A stretch of DNA of 16,255 nt from JBFHRE01 sp036745195 (GTDB lineage: Bacteria > Actinomycetota > Acidimicrobiia > Spongiisociales > ZC4RG35): positions 1 to 16,255 of the forward strand of contig DAIOGO010000059.1 of NCBI GenBank assembly GCA_036745195.1, read 5' to 3'. Made by a program: the position numbers and the translations under genes. The stretch's first letter is position 1. Each line of letters begins with the position of its first letter. Of the stretch, positions 1 to 6,922 are shown one piece after another. The notes beneath the pieces were generated by a model. The model did not search any database. It was not told where the DNA came from and was given only the letters and a program-made list of their open reading frames with translations.

Positions 1-82
1 CTACAAGCTGCGTCTGCTCCAGGAGTTGTCTTCCTCATCGGGCAACACCTTCATCCTCGACACCGAGCCGCCTCTCGGCTGA
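1..82 (+). CDS. C-terminal end of an unidentified protein (partial)
   Basis: The second frame from the left edge is open for 26 codons and ends at TGA 80-82. The visible residues begin YKLRLLQEL and end ILDTEPPLG. The piece is too short to assign. The pattern of a helix followed by a short beta-like stretch near the C-terminus would suit several families, including SPFH/Band-7 proteins, but nothing visible proves that. It converges with the histidine kinase on the other strand, with only 4 nt between the two stop codons and no room for a terminator. It is called as coding because the frame is open to the edge and the stop lies tightly against the neighbouring gene. Confidence 0.5.
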   Translation, partial: YKLRLLQELSSSSGNTFILDTEPPLG

Positions 83-86
83 AGGT

Positions 87-1382
87 TCAGTCGGCCGGAG
101 GCAACGCCGGCGTGGTGACGGTGACGACCGCACCACCACCCGGCCGATTGTCCAGGGTCATCGTTCCACCGGCCCGTTCGGCCAGGGTGCGGACGATGTC
201 GAGGCCGAGCCCGCTCGACCCCGCCCCGCTCTCGCCCCGGCGGCTCGGGTCGATGTCGGAGGGGAAACCCTCTCCGTCATCGGCCACGGTCAGTTCGACG
301 CCTCGTTCGGAACTCCGCACCGAGACGGCAAATACCGTACCGGGGGTGGTGTGGGAGAAGATGTTGCCGATGAGCACGTCGATGGCAGCCGCCGCCTCCC
401 GGGCCGAGGCCGCCAGCAGGGCGGGACCATCACTCAGATCGACGGTCATCCTCCGGCCCTGCTCGTCAGCGAGGACCTGCCAGAAAGCCAGCCGGGCCCG
501 CACCACCTCGGCCAGGTCGCAACGGGCCGGTCCCTCCTCGGGGCGGCGGCGGGCTTCGGAGATGAGTTCGTCGACCGATTGCCTGACCCGATCCGCCTTG
601 TCGAGCATCCGTTGCCTGTCGTCGAGATCGTTGATCTGCTCGGCCTGGAGGCGGAGCGCGGTCAGGGGGGTTCTCAGCCGATGTGACAGATCCGCCACCT
701 GTTCTCGTTCGGCGGCCAGAAGATCCCGAATCCGGGCGGCGAGGGTGTTGAAGGCGGTGGCGATCGCCACCAATTCGGGCGGGCCTTCCGGCTCGACCCG
801 CGTCTCGAGCACCCCTGAACCGAGCCGTTCGGCCGCATCGGCGATCCGGCGGGAGGGGCCGACCACGGTTCGCCCGAGGCGATCTGCCACCGCCAGCGCC
901 GCCAGGATCAGCCCGGTACCGAGGGCGGCCAGCAGCAGCCAGGCCGACCTGACGCCGCCTGTCAGACTCTCGTTCGGGACGAACGAGTAGACGACCAGCA
1001 CGCCCGATCGGGTGATGATGGGGATCGCCAGGCCGAACCCGTCGTCGTAATAGGCCGAGAGGGCCTGGCGGCTCTCGGCGACATCGGCCAGCAGCGACTC
1101 GTTGGGTTGGTCTTCGCCCAGCACCTGGCCGTCGGGGAGAACCACCAGGGTTCCGGGGGCGAGGGGACCGATGGCGCTCGCCAACCCCTCGGCCGAGACC
1201 GATCCGTCGGTGGCGGCCGCCGACCGGACCACCACCGCCGCCAGGGTCTGGGCGGCCCGCTCGGCCTCGATCCGACCACGCTGGTCGGCCTGAACCCGGA
1301 CCAGGAGCCCGAGCGGGACGACGAAAGCGACCACGATCAGGCTGGTCACGGCGAGAACCAGGAGGTTCAGCTGCCGTCTCAC
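87..1382 (-). CDS. Sensor histidine kinase of two-component system 1 (HRLRTPL class)
   Basis: A 431-residue inner-membrane sensor kinase that should phosphorylate the response regulator encoded just upstream. Visible order: TM1 about residues 7-29; an extracytoplasmic region of about 115 residues; TM2 about 147-167; a HAMP segment about 168-222; H-box SHRLRTPL with H234; N-box containing N340 (IGNIFSHT); G1 VADDGEG around D369; G2 SSGLGLDIV at 389-397. The residue after the phospho-acceptor His is Arg, not the usual Glu/Asp; the HRLRTPL form is a recurrent actinobacterial subclass. A longer open frame reaches 1520, but I chose GTG at 1382 because it overlaps the regulator's stop in a 4-bp GTGA and places TM1 right at the N-terminus. 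The signal sensed is unknown. Confidence 0.9.
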   Translation of the reverse strand: MRRQLNLLVLAVTSLIVVAFVVPLGLLVRVQADQRGRIEAERAAQTLAAVVVRSAAATDGSVSAEGLASAIGPLAPGTLVVLPDGQVLGEDQPNESLLADVAESRQALSAYYDDGFGLAIPIITRSGVLVVYSFVPNESLTGGVRSAWLLLAALGTGLILAALAVADRLGRTVVGPSRRIADAAERLGSGVLETRVEPEGPPELVAIATAFNTLAARIRDLLAAEREQVADLSHRLRTPLTALRLQAEQINDLDDRQRMLDKADRVRQSVDELISEARRRPEEGPARCDLAEVVRARLAFWQVLADEQGRRMTVDLSDGPALLAASAREAAAAIDVLIGNIFSHTTPGTVFAVSVRSSERGVELTVADDGEGFPSDIDPSRRGESGAGSSGLGLDIVRTLAERAGGTMTLDNRPGGGAVVTVTTPALPPAD

Positions 1383-2056
1383 GGGGCGACCAGCTTGACC
1401 CCCACCCCGTGCACGGTTCGCAGGTAGCGAGGTTCGGCGGCCGACTCGCCCAGCTTCTTGCGCAGCCACGACAGGTGCACGTCGACGGTGCGCTCCGAGC
1501 CGCCGTACGGCTCCCGCCACACCTCGGCCAGCATCTCGCGCTTGGTGACGACCTCACCGTTGCGCTCGGCCAGCATCAGCAGCAGGTCGAACTCCTTGGG
1601 GGTCAGGTCCAGCACCGTGCCGTCCAGGGTGACCTCGCGGGCCGCCCGGTCGAGGGTCAGCCCGCCGACCGCCAGCGCCGGTGGCTCTTCGACGGCCCCG
1701 CCCCGGCGGAGCACTGCCCTGATCCGGGCCTCGAGATGGGCGACCGCATATGGCTTGACGACGTAGTCGTCGGCGCCGGCATCGAGCAGACCGATCGCCG
1801 AGGCGTCGTCGTCGCGGGCGGTGGCCACGATGATCGGCACCTTGCTCACCGCCCTGATCATCCGTAGCAACTCGCCGCCGTCGAGGTCGGGCAGACCCAG
1901 GTCGAGGATCACCACCTCGGGGTTGCCGGCTATCACCTGTTTGAGGCCCTCGAGGGCCGACGCCGAGGTCTCGACGTCGTGGCCGCGTTTGGCGAGGCCG
2001 TCCGCCACCAGGCGGCGGATCTCGGCCTCGTCCTCGATCACAAAAACCTTTGCCAT
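1379..2056 (-). CDS. OmpR/PhoB-family response regulator of two-component system 1
   Basis: A 225-residue DNA-binding response regulator. The receiver domain spans about 1-118, with the acidic pocket at E9/D10, phospho-acceptor D52 (VVILDLGLPDLDG), T79 and K101 (VVKPY). The winged-helix effector domain spans about 127-223, with TPKEFDLLL and the recognition-helix region ERTVDVHLSWLRKKLG. ATG 2056 is chosen over the longer open frame because GGAGGA lies 8 nt upstream and MAKVFVIEDE is a typical receiver start. It is the first gene of a two-gene operon with the kinase (4-bp overlap). The divergent neighbour at 2237 is a plausible target. A 13-bp palindrome (2071-2083) sits just upstream of the ribosome binding site. 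Confidence 0.93.
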   Translation of the reverse strand: MAKVFVIEDEAEIRRLVADGLAKRGHDVETSASALEGLKQVIAGNPEVVILDLGLPDLDGGELLRMIRAVSKVPIIVATARDDDASAIGLLDAGADDYVVKPYAVAHLEARIRAVLRRGGAVEEPPALAVGGLTLDRAAREVTLDGTVLDLTPKEFDLLLMLAERNGEVVTKREMLAEVWREPYGGSERTVDVHLSWLRKKLGESAAEPRYLRTVHGVGVKLVAP

Positions 2057-2070
2057 ATCTGTGTTCCTCC

Positions 2071-2083
2071 GAACCCTGGGTTC
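2071..2083. promoter_or_regulatory. Palindrome GAACCCTGGGTTC upstream of the TCS1 regulator
   Basis: A perfect 6-bp inverted repeat around one central base, directly upstream of the SD of the regulator gene. The centre is too short for an RNA hairpin, so if functional it would be a DNA site such as an autoregulatory operator. A related ACCCGGGT palindrome lies at 2213-2220, near the divergent start. No experimental or comparative support is visible. Confidence 0.3.
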
Positions 2084-2236
2084 AGGACTACACGTGGTGT
2101 CGTCCCCGGCCCACAGTTCGCCATTTGGACTGTCGGGACGCCAGCGTATCGCCTGATGGAGGGGTCCAAGGTCGGCTTGAGAGAATGTTGACCTTTGGCT
2201 GAGATCGCCCAAACCCGGGTGTGAGAAGATGTCGGG

Positions 2237-2794
2237 GTGAGAACGATGCGATACGTCCTGGGCTGGGTGACCGTCACCGCGGTGGTGACGCTGGCGGCAT
2301 GGCAGGTGGTCGGAGCCGCCCAGGAACAGGTGGGAGAGGTGCCCACCGCTCCGCTGGTGGCCGTGTCGGCGGCACCGCAGGAGACGTCGGCGACCGACAG
2401 CACCGTGCCCTCTGGTGGCGGGGTCCCCGGCCAGTCGACCACCTCCACCACCCGCCCCTCCGGGTCGGCGCCGGGTTCCACCACCAGCACCACCCGCCCC
2501 TCCGGTCAGCCGACCACCCCTACCTCTTCCACCACCTCCACCACCCAGGCGAGCCTGCCGGCGGGGAGTGCCACGATCCCCTCACCGGGCGGCACCGTCA
2601 CCGTCTCCTACTCGGGCGGCGAGGTCTACCTGGTGGGGGCGGCGCCCGCCAACGGGTTCGCTGCCGAAGTTAAGAACCAGGGGCCACAAGAGGTGCGAGT
2701 CGAGTTCCGCTCCGACACACTCAAGGTCGACGTCCGCGCCCGCTGGGAGTCCGGCGGCCTGGTGACCACCGTGAGCGAAGAACCCAACGACTGA
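2237..2794 (+). CDS. Exported or membrane-anchored Thr/Ser-rich protein of unknown function
   Basis: A protein of 185 residues (182 from the alternative start). Residues 5-27 form one hydrophobic segment (signal peptide or N-terminal anchor) without a lipobox. Residues about 45-110 are a low-complexity Thr/Ser/Pro/Gly linker with repeated STTSTTRPSG blocks, of the type that spans the cell wall and may be glycosylated. Residues about 115-183 look like a small beta-rich domain (TVTVSYSGGEVYLV ... EVRVEFRSDTLKVDVRARW). The start is GTG 2237 or ATG 2246; ATG has GGGGTGA just upstream, so either is possible. The gene is divergent from the two-component system 1 operon, suggesting regulatory or sensory linkage. 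The product could be an accessory or target protein of that system; I do not recognise a named family. Confidence 0.8.
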   Translation: MRTMRYVLGWVTVTAVVTLAAWQVVGAAQEQVGEVPTAPLVAVSAAPQETSATDSTVPSGGGVPGQSTTSTTRPSGSAPGSTTSTTRPSGQPTTPTSSTTSTTQASLPAGSATIPSPGGTVTVSYSGGEVYLVGAAPANGFAAEVKNQGPQEVRVEFRSDTLKVDVRARWESGGLVTTVSEEPND

Positions 2795-2810
2795 GTCGTC
2801 GCCAGTCCTC

Positions 2811-2868
2811 CAAGAAGCCGACTTTATGCGGTGAGAGGGCAGATTTCTGCCCTCTCACCGCGCAATTT
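2811..2868. repeat. 58-bp palindromic repeat, copy 1
   Basis: Contains a perfect 16-bp inverted repeat (GCGGTGAGAGGGCAGA at 2828-2843 with its complement at 2846-2861) around a TT centre, flanked by conserved CGACTTTAT on the left and GCAATTT on the right. Copy 2 at 3206-3263 matches at 56 of 58 positions. The hairpin is very stable, but no run of T follows it on either strand, so it is not a classic intrinsic terminator, although it may stop transcripts after the gene ending at 2794. Confidence 0.85.
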
Positions 2869-2942
2869 CGTCCTGTAGAGAATGTGACGCCGTTGCCTTG
2901 GAATGGGTATCGTTGTTCTGAACGGAGAGAACGGAGCGTTTG

Positions 2943-3191
2943 ATGGACATTCTTTGGTTTCTGATCGTCGGTCTGGTGGCCGGCCTGATCGCCCGAGCGG
3001 TGGTCCCGGGCAAGGACGCCATGGGTCTCATCCCGACGGTGATCCTCGGGATTGTTGGTTCGGTGGTGGGCGGTCTCCTGGCGGTTCTCCTCACCGATCG
3101 CAAGTTCGACGACTTCACTCCGGCCAAGATCTTCGGCTCGATCCTGGGAGCGATCATCGCTCTCCTGGTCTACCGCCGGATGAAGAAGTAG
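2943..3191 (+). CDS. GlsB/YeaQ/YmgE-family small stress-associated membrane protein
   Basis: An 82-residue, very hydrophobic protein of the transglycosylase-associated (GlsB/YeaQ/YmgE) family, whose molecular role is not established despite the name. Three membrane segments lie at about residues 2-18, 27-49 and 60-77, rich in Gly, with family-type GLVAGLIAR and GKDAMGLIPTVILGIVG stretches and a basic C-terminus (YRRMKK). The length is normal for the family. ATG 2943 is chosen over the TTG directly before it because GGAG at 2933-2936 is spaced 6 nt from it. GGGTAT at 2905-2910 resembles the -10 of stress sigma factors (SigB/SigF type), but no good -35 is visible. Both ends of the gene are marked by the same 58-bp palindromic repeat. 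Confidence 0.9.
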   Translation: MDILWFLIVGLVAGLIARAVVPGKDAMGLIPTVILGIVGSVVGGLLAVLLTDRKFDDFTPAKIFGSILGAIIALLVYRRMKK

Positions 3192-3205
3192 ACCCGCGCC
3201 GGCCC

Positions 3206-3263
3206 CAAGAACTCGACTTTATGCGGTGAGAGGGCAGATTTCTGCCCTCTCACCGCGCAATTT
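3206..3263. repeat. 58-bp palindromic repeat, copy 2
   Basis: Second copy in the same orientation, 395 bp after the first. It carries the same 16-bp arms (3223-3238 and 3241-3256) and the same flanks; the only two differences lie in the left flank. It sits between the GlsB-like gene and the MOSC gene. Confidence 0.85.
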
Positions 3264-3293
3264 GGGGTTGGGGCCGGGGGCTACGATGCCCCG

Positions 3294-3490
3294 ATGTCCG
3301 ATTCTCTGACGTCGATCACCGTCGCCGACTCCTATAGCGCCGGCCTCCGGTCGCTCGAGTCCGCCGAACTGGTGGCGGGAAAGGGGATCGTCGGCGACCG
3401 CTACTTCGGAAGCGTGAGGCAGGTCACCCTGATCTGCACTGGCGAGGTCACCAAGGCAGCGGCCGAGTGGGGCTCAGGCGACATGGACCC
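3294..3490 (+). CDS. MOSC-domain protein, N-terminal part (cut by assembly gap)
   Basis: The first 65 residues of a MOSC-domain protein. MOSC domains are sulfur-carrier folds related to the C-terminus of molybdenum-cofactor sulfurases; small stand-alone members are often linked to molybdenum cofactor or purine-analogue detoxification. The visible family signature is GKGIVGDRYFGS at residues 29-40 followed by RQVTLI at 42-47. The conserved Cys region expected further on is lost in the gap. Translation should begin at ATG 3294, although no strong SD is visible. The frame appears to run through the gap into a deaminase, but that is a coincidence of a placeholder gap length, not a real fusion. 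Confidence 0.75.
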
Positions 3491-3590
3491 NNNNNNNNNN
3501 NNNNNNNNNNNNNNNNNNNNNNNNNNNNNNNNNNNNNNNNNNNNNNNNNNNNNNNNNNNNNNNNNNNNNNNNNNNNNNNNNNNNNNNNNN
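3491..3590. other. Assembly gap 1 (100 N)
   Basis: Exactly 100 N, the conventional placeholder for a gap of unknown size. It removes the end of the MOSC gene and the first roughly 30 codons of the cytosine deaminase. Confidence 0.98.
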
Positions 3591-3980
3591 GAGGGCGGGA
3601 TTCCGATCGGCTCGGTGCTGGTGGTCGATGGTGAGATCGTGGGGCGAGGTCACAATCGACGAGTCCAGCGGGGGAGCGCCATCCTCCACGGGGAGATGGA
3701 CGCACTCGAGAACGCCGGCCGATTGAGCGCCGCCTCCTACCGTCGGTCCACGATCTACACCACCCTGTCACCCTGTCACATGTGTAGCGGGGCGATTCTC
3801 CTCTACGGGATCCCCCGGGTCGTGATCGGTGAGAACCGGACCTTCCTGGGAGCCGAGGAGTTGTTGCGATCCCAGGGAGTGACGTTGGAACTGGTCGACG
3901 ACGCCCGTTGCGTCGACCTCATGTCGCGTTTCATCTCCGCCAGCCCCGAACTCTGGAACGAGGACATCGGCGTCGACTGA
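3591..3980 (+). CDS. Fungal-type (FCY1-like) zinc cytosine deaminase, 5' end missing
   Basis: The C-terminal 129 residues of a CDA-fold cytosine deaminase converting cytosine to uracil and ammonia in the cytoplasm (pyrimidine salvage). Zinc site and catalytic Glu: HGEMDALE (His codon at 3687) and SPCHMC (Cys codons at 3774 and 3783). The resemblance to yeast Fcy1 extends throughout: GSAILHGE, ENAGRL, YTTLSPC, YGIPRVVIGEN and the C-terminal NEDIG, whose Asp in Fcy1 contacts the substrate. This is the small fungal-type enzyme, not the TIM-barrel CodA usual in bacteria. The N-terminal portion lies in the gap, so the true start and any upstream neighbour are unknown. Another nucleobase or nucleoside substrate is possible, but the EDIG tail favours cytosine. 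Confidence 0.82.
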   Translation, partial: EGGIPIGSVLVVDGEIVGRGHNRRVQRGSAILHGEMDALENAGRLSAASYRRSTIYTTLSPCHMCSGAILLYGIPRVVIGENRTFLGAEELLRSQGVTLELVDDARCVDLMSRFISASPELWNEDIGVD

Positions 3981-3983
3981 GCC

Positions 3984-5294
3984 TCAATCGCTCGCAGCCG
4001 GGAGCGTCACCACCAATCGAGCGCCGGGACGGTGATCGGGGTCGACCTCGACCGAGCCCGAGTGGGCCAGCGCGATCTCCCGCACGATCGTGAGACCGAG
4101 ACCAGTGCCACCGGCGGCGGCGGTTCGTGCCTCGTCGAGCCGGTAGAACGGGTCGAACACCCGGGCCCGTTCGCCGGGAGGGATCCCGGGGCCGTCGTCG
4201 GTCACGGAGAGAACCACCTGCGTCCCGACCCGCCTGCTGACCACGTGCACGCTGGCGGAGGCGTGACGGAGCGCATTGTCGATCAGGTTGCGGACCATCC
4301 GGGCGAGTTGACCGGCATTCCCCCGCACCGGACTCGGCTCCACCTCGATGGTCACGAGCACGCCATCACCACGGCCCACCGTTTCACCGGCCACCAGGAC
4401 GGCCAGGTCGACAATGGTGGCCGATGCCGGGGCAGACTCGGCTCGGGCCAGCACCAGCAGGTCGTCCACCAGTTGTTGGAGGCGGTCGACCTCTTCGATC
4501 AGACTGGTGGTGGTCGCGGACGGATCGGCCGTCTCCGGGTGGGCGCGGTCCACTTCCAATTCGGACCGCATCCGGGCAAGGGGAGTGCGCAGCTCGTGGG
4601 AGGCATCAGCCACGAACCGCCGTTGTTTGGCGGAGGATCGCTCGAGGGCCTCGAGCATCTCGTTCATGGTGCGGGCGAGGCGCCCCACCTCGTCATTGCC
4701 CGACTCGGGGACGCGGCGGCTCAGGTCGGAGAGCCCGATCTTGGCCACCTCCGAGCGTATCGCCTCGACCGGGCGAAGAGTTGCGCCCACCATCGACCAG
4801 ATCAGTAGCCCAAGCAGCCCGGTGATGATGGGAACAGCCAGCGCCAAACTGAGGGCCAGGGCAGTCGCCGCCTCGTCGATGGCGTCCATCGGTTCAGCGG
4901 CGTGGATCAAATACTGGCCGGCGGCGGTGTCCACTTGGCGGCTGAGGACCCGGGCTCGATCATCGGACTCGGGGATTCCGTCGACGGTGCGGGGGGCGCT
5001 GTCGCCGGAGGCGGAGACGATGGGAACCACGAACCCGGGGGACGAGGCGAGGAGCTTTCCGGTCGGGTCGATCACCTGGAACAGTCCCGTCCCCGCCGGG
5101 AAGGACCCGGTGGCGAGGCCGGTCCGGAGCAAGTCGCTGCGCTGCTCCAACTGGCGGTCGAGGCGAGCGGTCAGGACCAGTCGCTGCGACCACACGATCC
5201 CGGCCGCCGCCACCACCAGGGCGACGAGGGTGACCGAGGTGGCGGCCACCGTCACTCTCGTCCGGATGGGGCGAACCGTCCTCGCGTCAGGCAT
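3984..5294 (-). CDS. Sensor histidine kinase of two-component system 2
   Basis: A 436-residue membrane kinase of the common actinobacterial type. TM1 about 15-38; an extracytoplasmic sensor region about 39-144; TM2 about 145-168; HAMP about 169-222; H-box ASHELRTPLARMRSELE with H233; N-box RNLIDNALRHA with N340; G1 VTDDGPGIPPG around D367; F-box VFDPFYR; G2 GGTGLGLTIV at 395-404. All catalytic motifs are canonical, so it should be active. ATG 5294 is chosen over the longer open frame because it overlaps the regulator's stop by 8 bp, indicating translational coupling, and puts TM1 near the N-terminus. It ends 3 bp from the convergent cytosine deaminase stop. The signal is unknown; the divergent lipoprotein is a likely partner or target. 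Confidence 0.93.
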   Translation of the reverse strand: MPDARTVRPIRTRVTVAATSVTLVALVVAAAGIVWSQRLVLTARLDRQLEQRSDLLRTGLATGSFPAGTGLFQVIDPTGKLLASSPGFVVPIVSASGDSAPRTVDGIPESDDRARVLSRQVDTAAGQYLIHAAEPMDAIDEAATALALSLALAVPIITGLLGLLIWSMVGATLRPVEAIRSEVAKIGLSDLSRRVPESGNDEVGRLARTMNEMLEALERSSAKQRRFVADASHELRTPLARMRSELEVDRAHPETADPSATTTSLIEEVDRLQQLVDDLLVLARAESAPASATIVDLAVLVAGETVGRGDGVLVTIEVEPSPVRGNAGQLARMVRNLIDNALRHASASVHVVSRRVGTQVVLSVTDDGPGIPPGERARVFDPFYRLDEARTAAAGGTGLGLTIVREIALAHSGSVEVDPDHRPGARLVVTLPAASD

Positions 5295-5961
5295 CGTCCA
5301 CGACCCGGTATCCCGCCCCCCGCACGGTCTCGATGCTCGCCCGGCCAAACGGGGTGTCGATCTTGCGCCGGAGGCGGCCGATGTACACCTCGACGATGTT
5401 GGGGTCACCGTCGAAATCGAAATCCCAGACTCCGGCGAGCACTGCGGACTTCGACTGCACCTGACCATGGCGCCGAAACAAGAACTCGAGGACGTCGAAC
5501 TCCCGAGCAGTCAGTTTGATCTCGAGGTCCCCTCTCCGCACGGTCCGTCGGGCGCCGTCGAGGTGCAGGTCGCCTACCGACTCGGGAGCGGGTGAGCGGG
5601 CCACCCCCCGGCGGGCGAGGGCCCGGATGTGGGCGACCAGCACCGGGAAGGAAAAGGGCTTGGTGAGGTAGTCGTCGGCACCGGTGTCGAGGGCCTCGGT
5701 CTCGTCGAGTTCCCCGTCTTTGGCGGTCAGCATGAGGATCGGTGTCGAGACCCCGGCCGCCCTGACTCCGGCGCACACCCGGAACCCGTTCATCTTGGGG
5801 AGAAGGATGTCGAGCACGATCACGTCGAACCGTCCCTGACACGCCAGCCAGAGGCCCTCCTCTCCGTCGGCCGCCAGCTCGACTCCGAACCCTTCGGCGA
5901 CGAGGCCGCGACGGATCGCATTGCTGATCTTGGGGTCGTCTTCGATGACAAGGATCTTCAC
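5287..5961 (-). CDS. OmpR/PhoB-family response regulator of two-component system 2
   Basis: A 224-residue response regulator. Receiver domain: E7/D8/D9, phospho-acceptor D51 (VIVLDILLPKMNGF), T79 (LMLTAKD) and K101 (LTKPFSF). The C-terminal winged helix spans about 128-222, with LTAREFDVLEFL and the recognition-helix region NIVEVYIGRLRRKID. The start is GTG at 5961 (KILVIEDDP follows), with only a modest GAAGG upstream. It heads the operon with the kinase (8-bp overlap). The spacer towards the divergent lipoprotein gene contains CTGAA direct repeats 11 bp apart and an inverted repeat, a good candidate binding site for this protein. Confidence 0.93.
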   Translation of the reverse strand: MKILVIEDDPKISNAIRRGLVAEGFGVELAADGEEGLWLACQGRFDVIVLDILLPKMNGFRVCAGVRAAGVSTPILMLTAKDGELDETEALDTGADDYLTKPFSFPVLVAHIRALARRGVARSPAPESVGDLHLDGARRTVRRGDLEIKLTAREFDVLEFLFRRHGQVQSKSAVLAGVWDFDFDGDPNIVEVYIGRLRRKIDTPFGRASIETVRGAGYRVVDDA

Positions 5962-6007
5962 GGCAGCCTTCAGTGTGGTGCTTCGGCCATCATGATCGCG
6001 GCCGTCG

Positions 6008-6047
6008 CTGAACCGAACCTGAATCAGATCCGGTCGCCGTTCAGGTT
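6008..6047. promoter_or_regulatory. Candidate operator between TCS2 and the lipoprotein gene
   Basis: CTGAA occurs at 6008 and again at 6019, an 11-bp phase typical of OmpR/PhoB-family binding sites. AACCTGAA (6016-6023) is mirrored exactly by TTCAGGTT (6040-6047), 16 nt apart. The block lies in the 135-bp divergent spacer, about 50 bp from each start codon. The architecture is seen directly; binding by the TCS2 regulator is inference. Confidence 0.45.
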
Positions 6048-6096
6048 GCGGTCAGCTCTCTTGCGCCACGCTGTTACCAGTCGAAAGGAGGTCAAG

Positions 6097-6802
6097 GTGA
6101 CCAGGAACTGGTGGATGGTGCCGTTGGGTCTGTTGGTTGTGGCTGGTTGTGGGGGCGGAGCGGTGATAGACCCGGGTGACGGCGGTGAGTACGCCCCCGT
6201 GATCGACCCGGGCCGGTTCGTCGAGGTGATCGACAACCCGTATCTGCCCCTGAAGGTTGGTTCGCGATGGGTCTTCGAGGGCGAGTCCGATGGTCAGGTG
6301 GAGCGGGTCGAAGTGGTGGTGACCCAAGAAACCAGGATCGTGATGGGTGTGAGAACCGTGGTGGTGAGGGACACCGTCTCTGTCGATGGCGAGGTGGTCG
6401 AGGACACCTTCGACTGGTTTGCCCAGGATGCGGACGGGAACGTCTGGTATTTCGGCGAGGACGTCTCCGATTTCGAGAACGGGGTGCTGGTCTCCCATGC
6501 CGGCTCATGGGAGGCAGGGGTCGACGGCGCCCTGCCCGGGATCGTGATGCCGGCCGATCCGGTGGTGGGAGCTGCCTACCGGCAGGAGTTCCTGGCGGGC
6601 GAGGCCGAGGACATGGCAGAGGTCAAGGCCGTCGGCGGCACGGCGACCGTTCCCTTCGGGACATTCGACGATGTCGTCACCACTCACGACTGGACCCCGC
6701 TGGAGCCAGACGTGGTCGAGGAGAAGCTGTATGCGGCCGGGATCGGCAACATCTCCTCGGACAAGATCGAGGGTGGTGAAGGTGGAGTGGTGTTGATCGA
6801 GT
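6097..6802 (+). CDS. Secreted lipoprotein of unknown function (3' end in assembly gap)
   Basis: The first 235 residues of a lipoprotein. Start GTG 6097 is supported by AAAGGAGG 5 nt upstream. The lipoprotein signal peptide ends in the lipobox VAGC with C18. After a short linker holding VIDPG twice comes a beta-rich domain opening with IDNPYLPLKVGSRWVFEG, then VVVRDTVSVDGEVVEDTFDWFAQD, GNVWYFGE, GSWEAGVDGALPGIVMP, YRQEFLAGEAEDMAEV and VPFGTFDDVVTT. This series matches a widespread, uncharacterised actinobacterial exported family that I recognise only by pattern. From its length it is near its natural end when the gap begins. It is divergent from two-component system 2, with a candidate operator between them, so regulation by that system is plausible. 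No enzymatic motif is seen. Confidence 0.85.
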
Positions 6803-6902
6803 NNNNNNNNNNNNNNNNNNNNNNNNNNNNNNNNNNNNNNNNNNNNNNNNNNNNNNNNNNNNNNNNNNNNNNNNNNNNNNNNNNNNNNNNNNNNNNNNNN
6901 NN
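6803..6902. other. Assembly gap 2 (100 N)
   Basis: Exactly 100 N, a placeholder of unknown true length. It hides the end of the lipoprotein gene and whatever separates it from the protease. Confidence 0.98.
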
Positions 6903-6922
6903 CTCACGGAGGAACGAAGACC

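Noticed and set aside
466..1557. Long minus-strand open frame overlapping the TCS1 kinase
   Set aside because: An Arg/Pro/Gly-rich shadow typical of high-GC DNA; the kinase frame carries all recognisable motifs.
2828..2861. 58-bp palindrome read as an ordinary rho-independent terminator or CRISPR repeat
   Set aside because: No T run follows it on either strand, and only two copies exist with a whole gene between them, so neither fits; kept as a repeat element.
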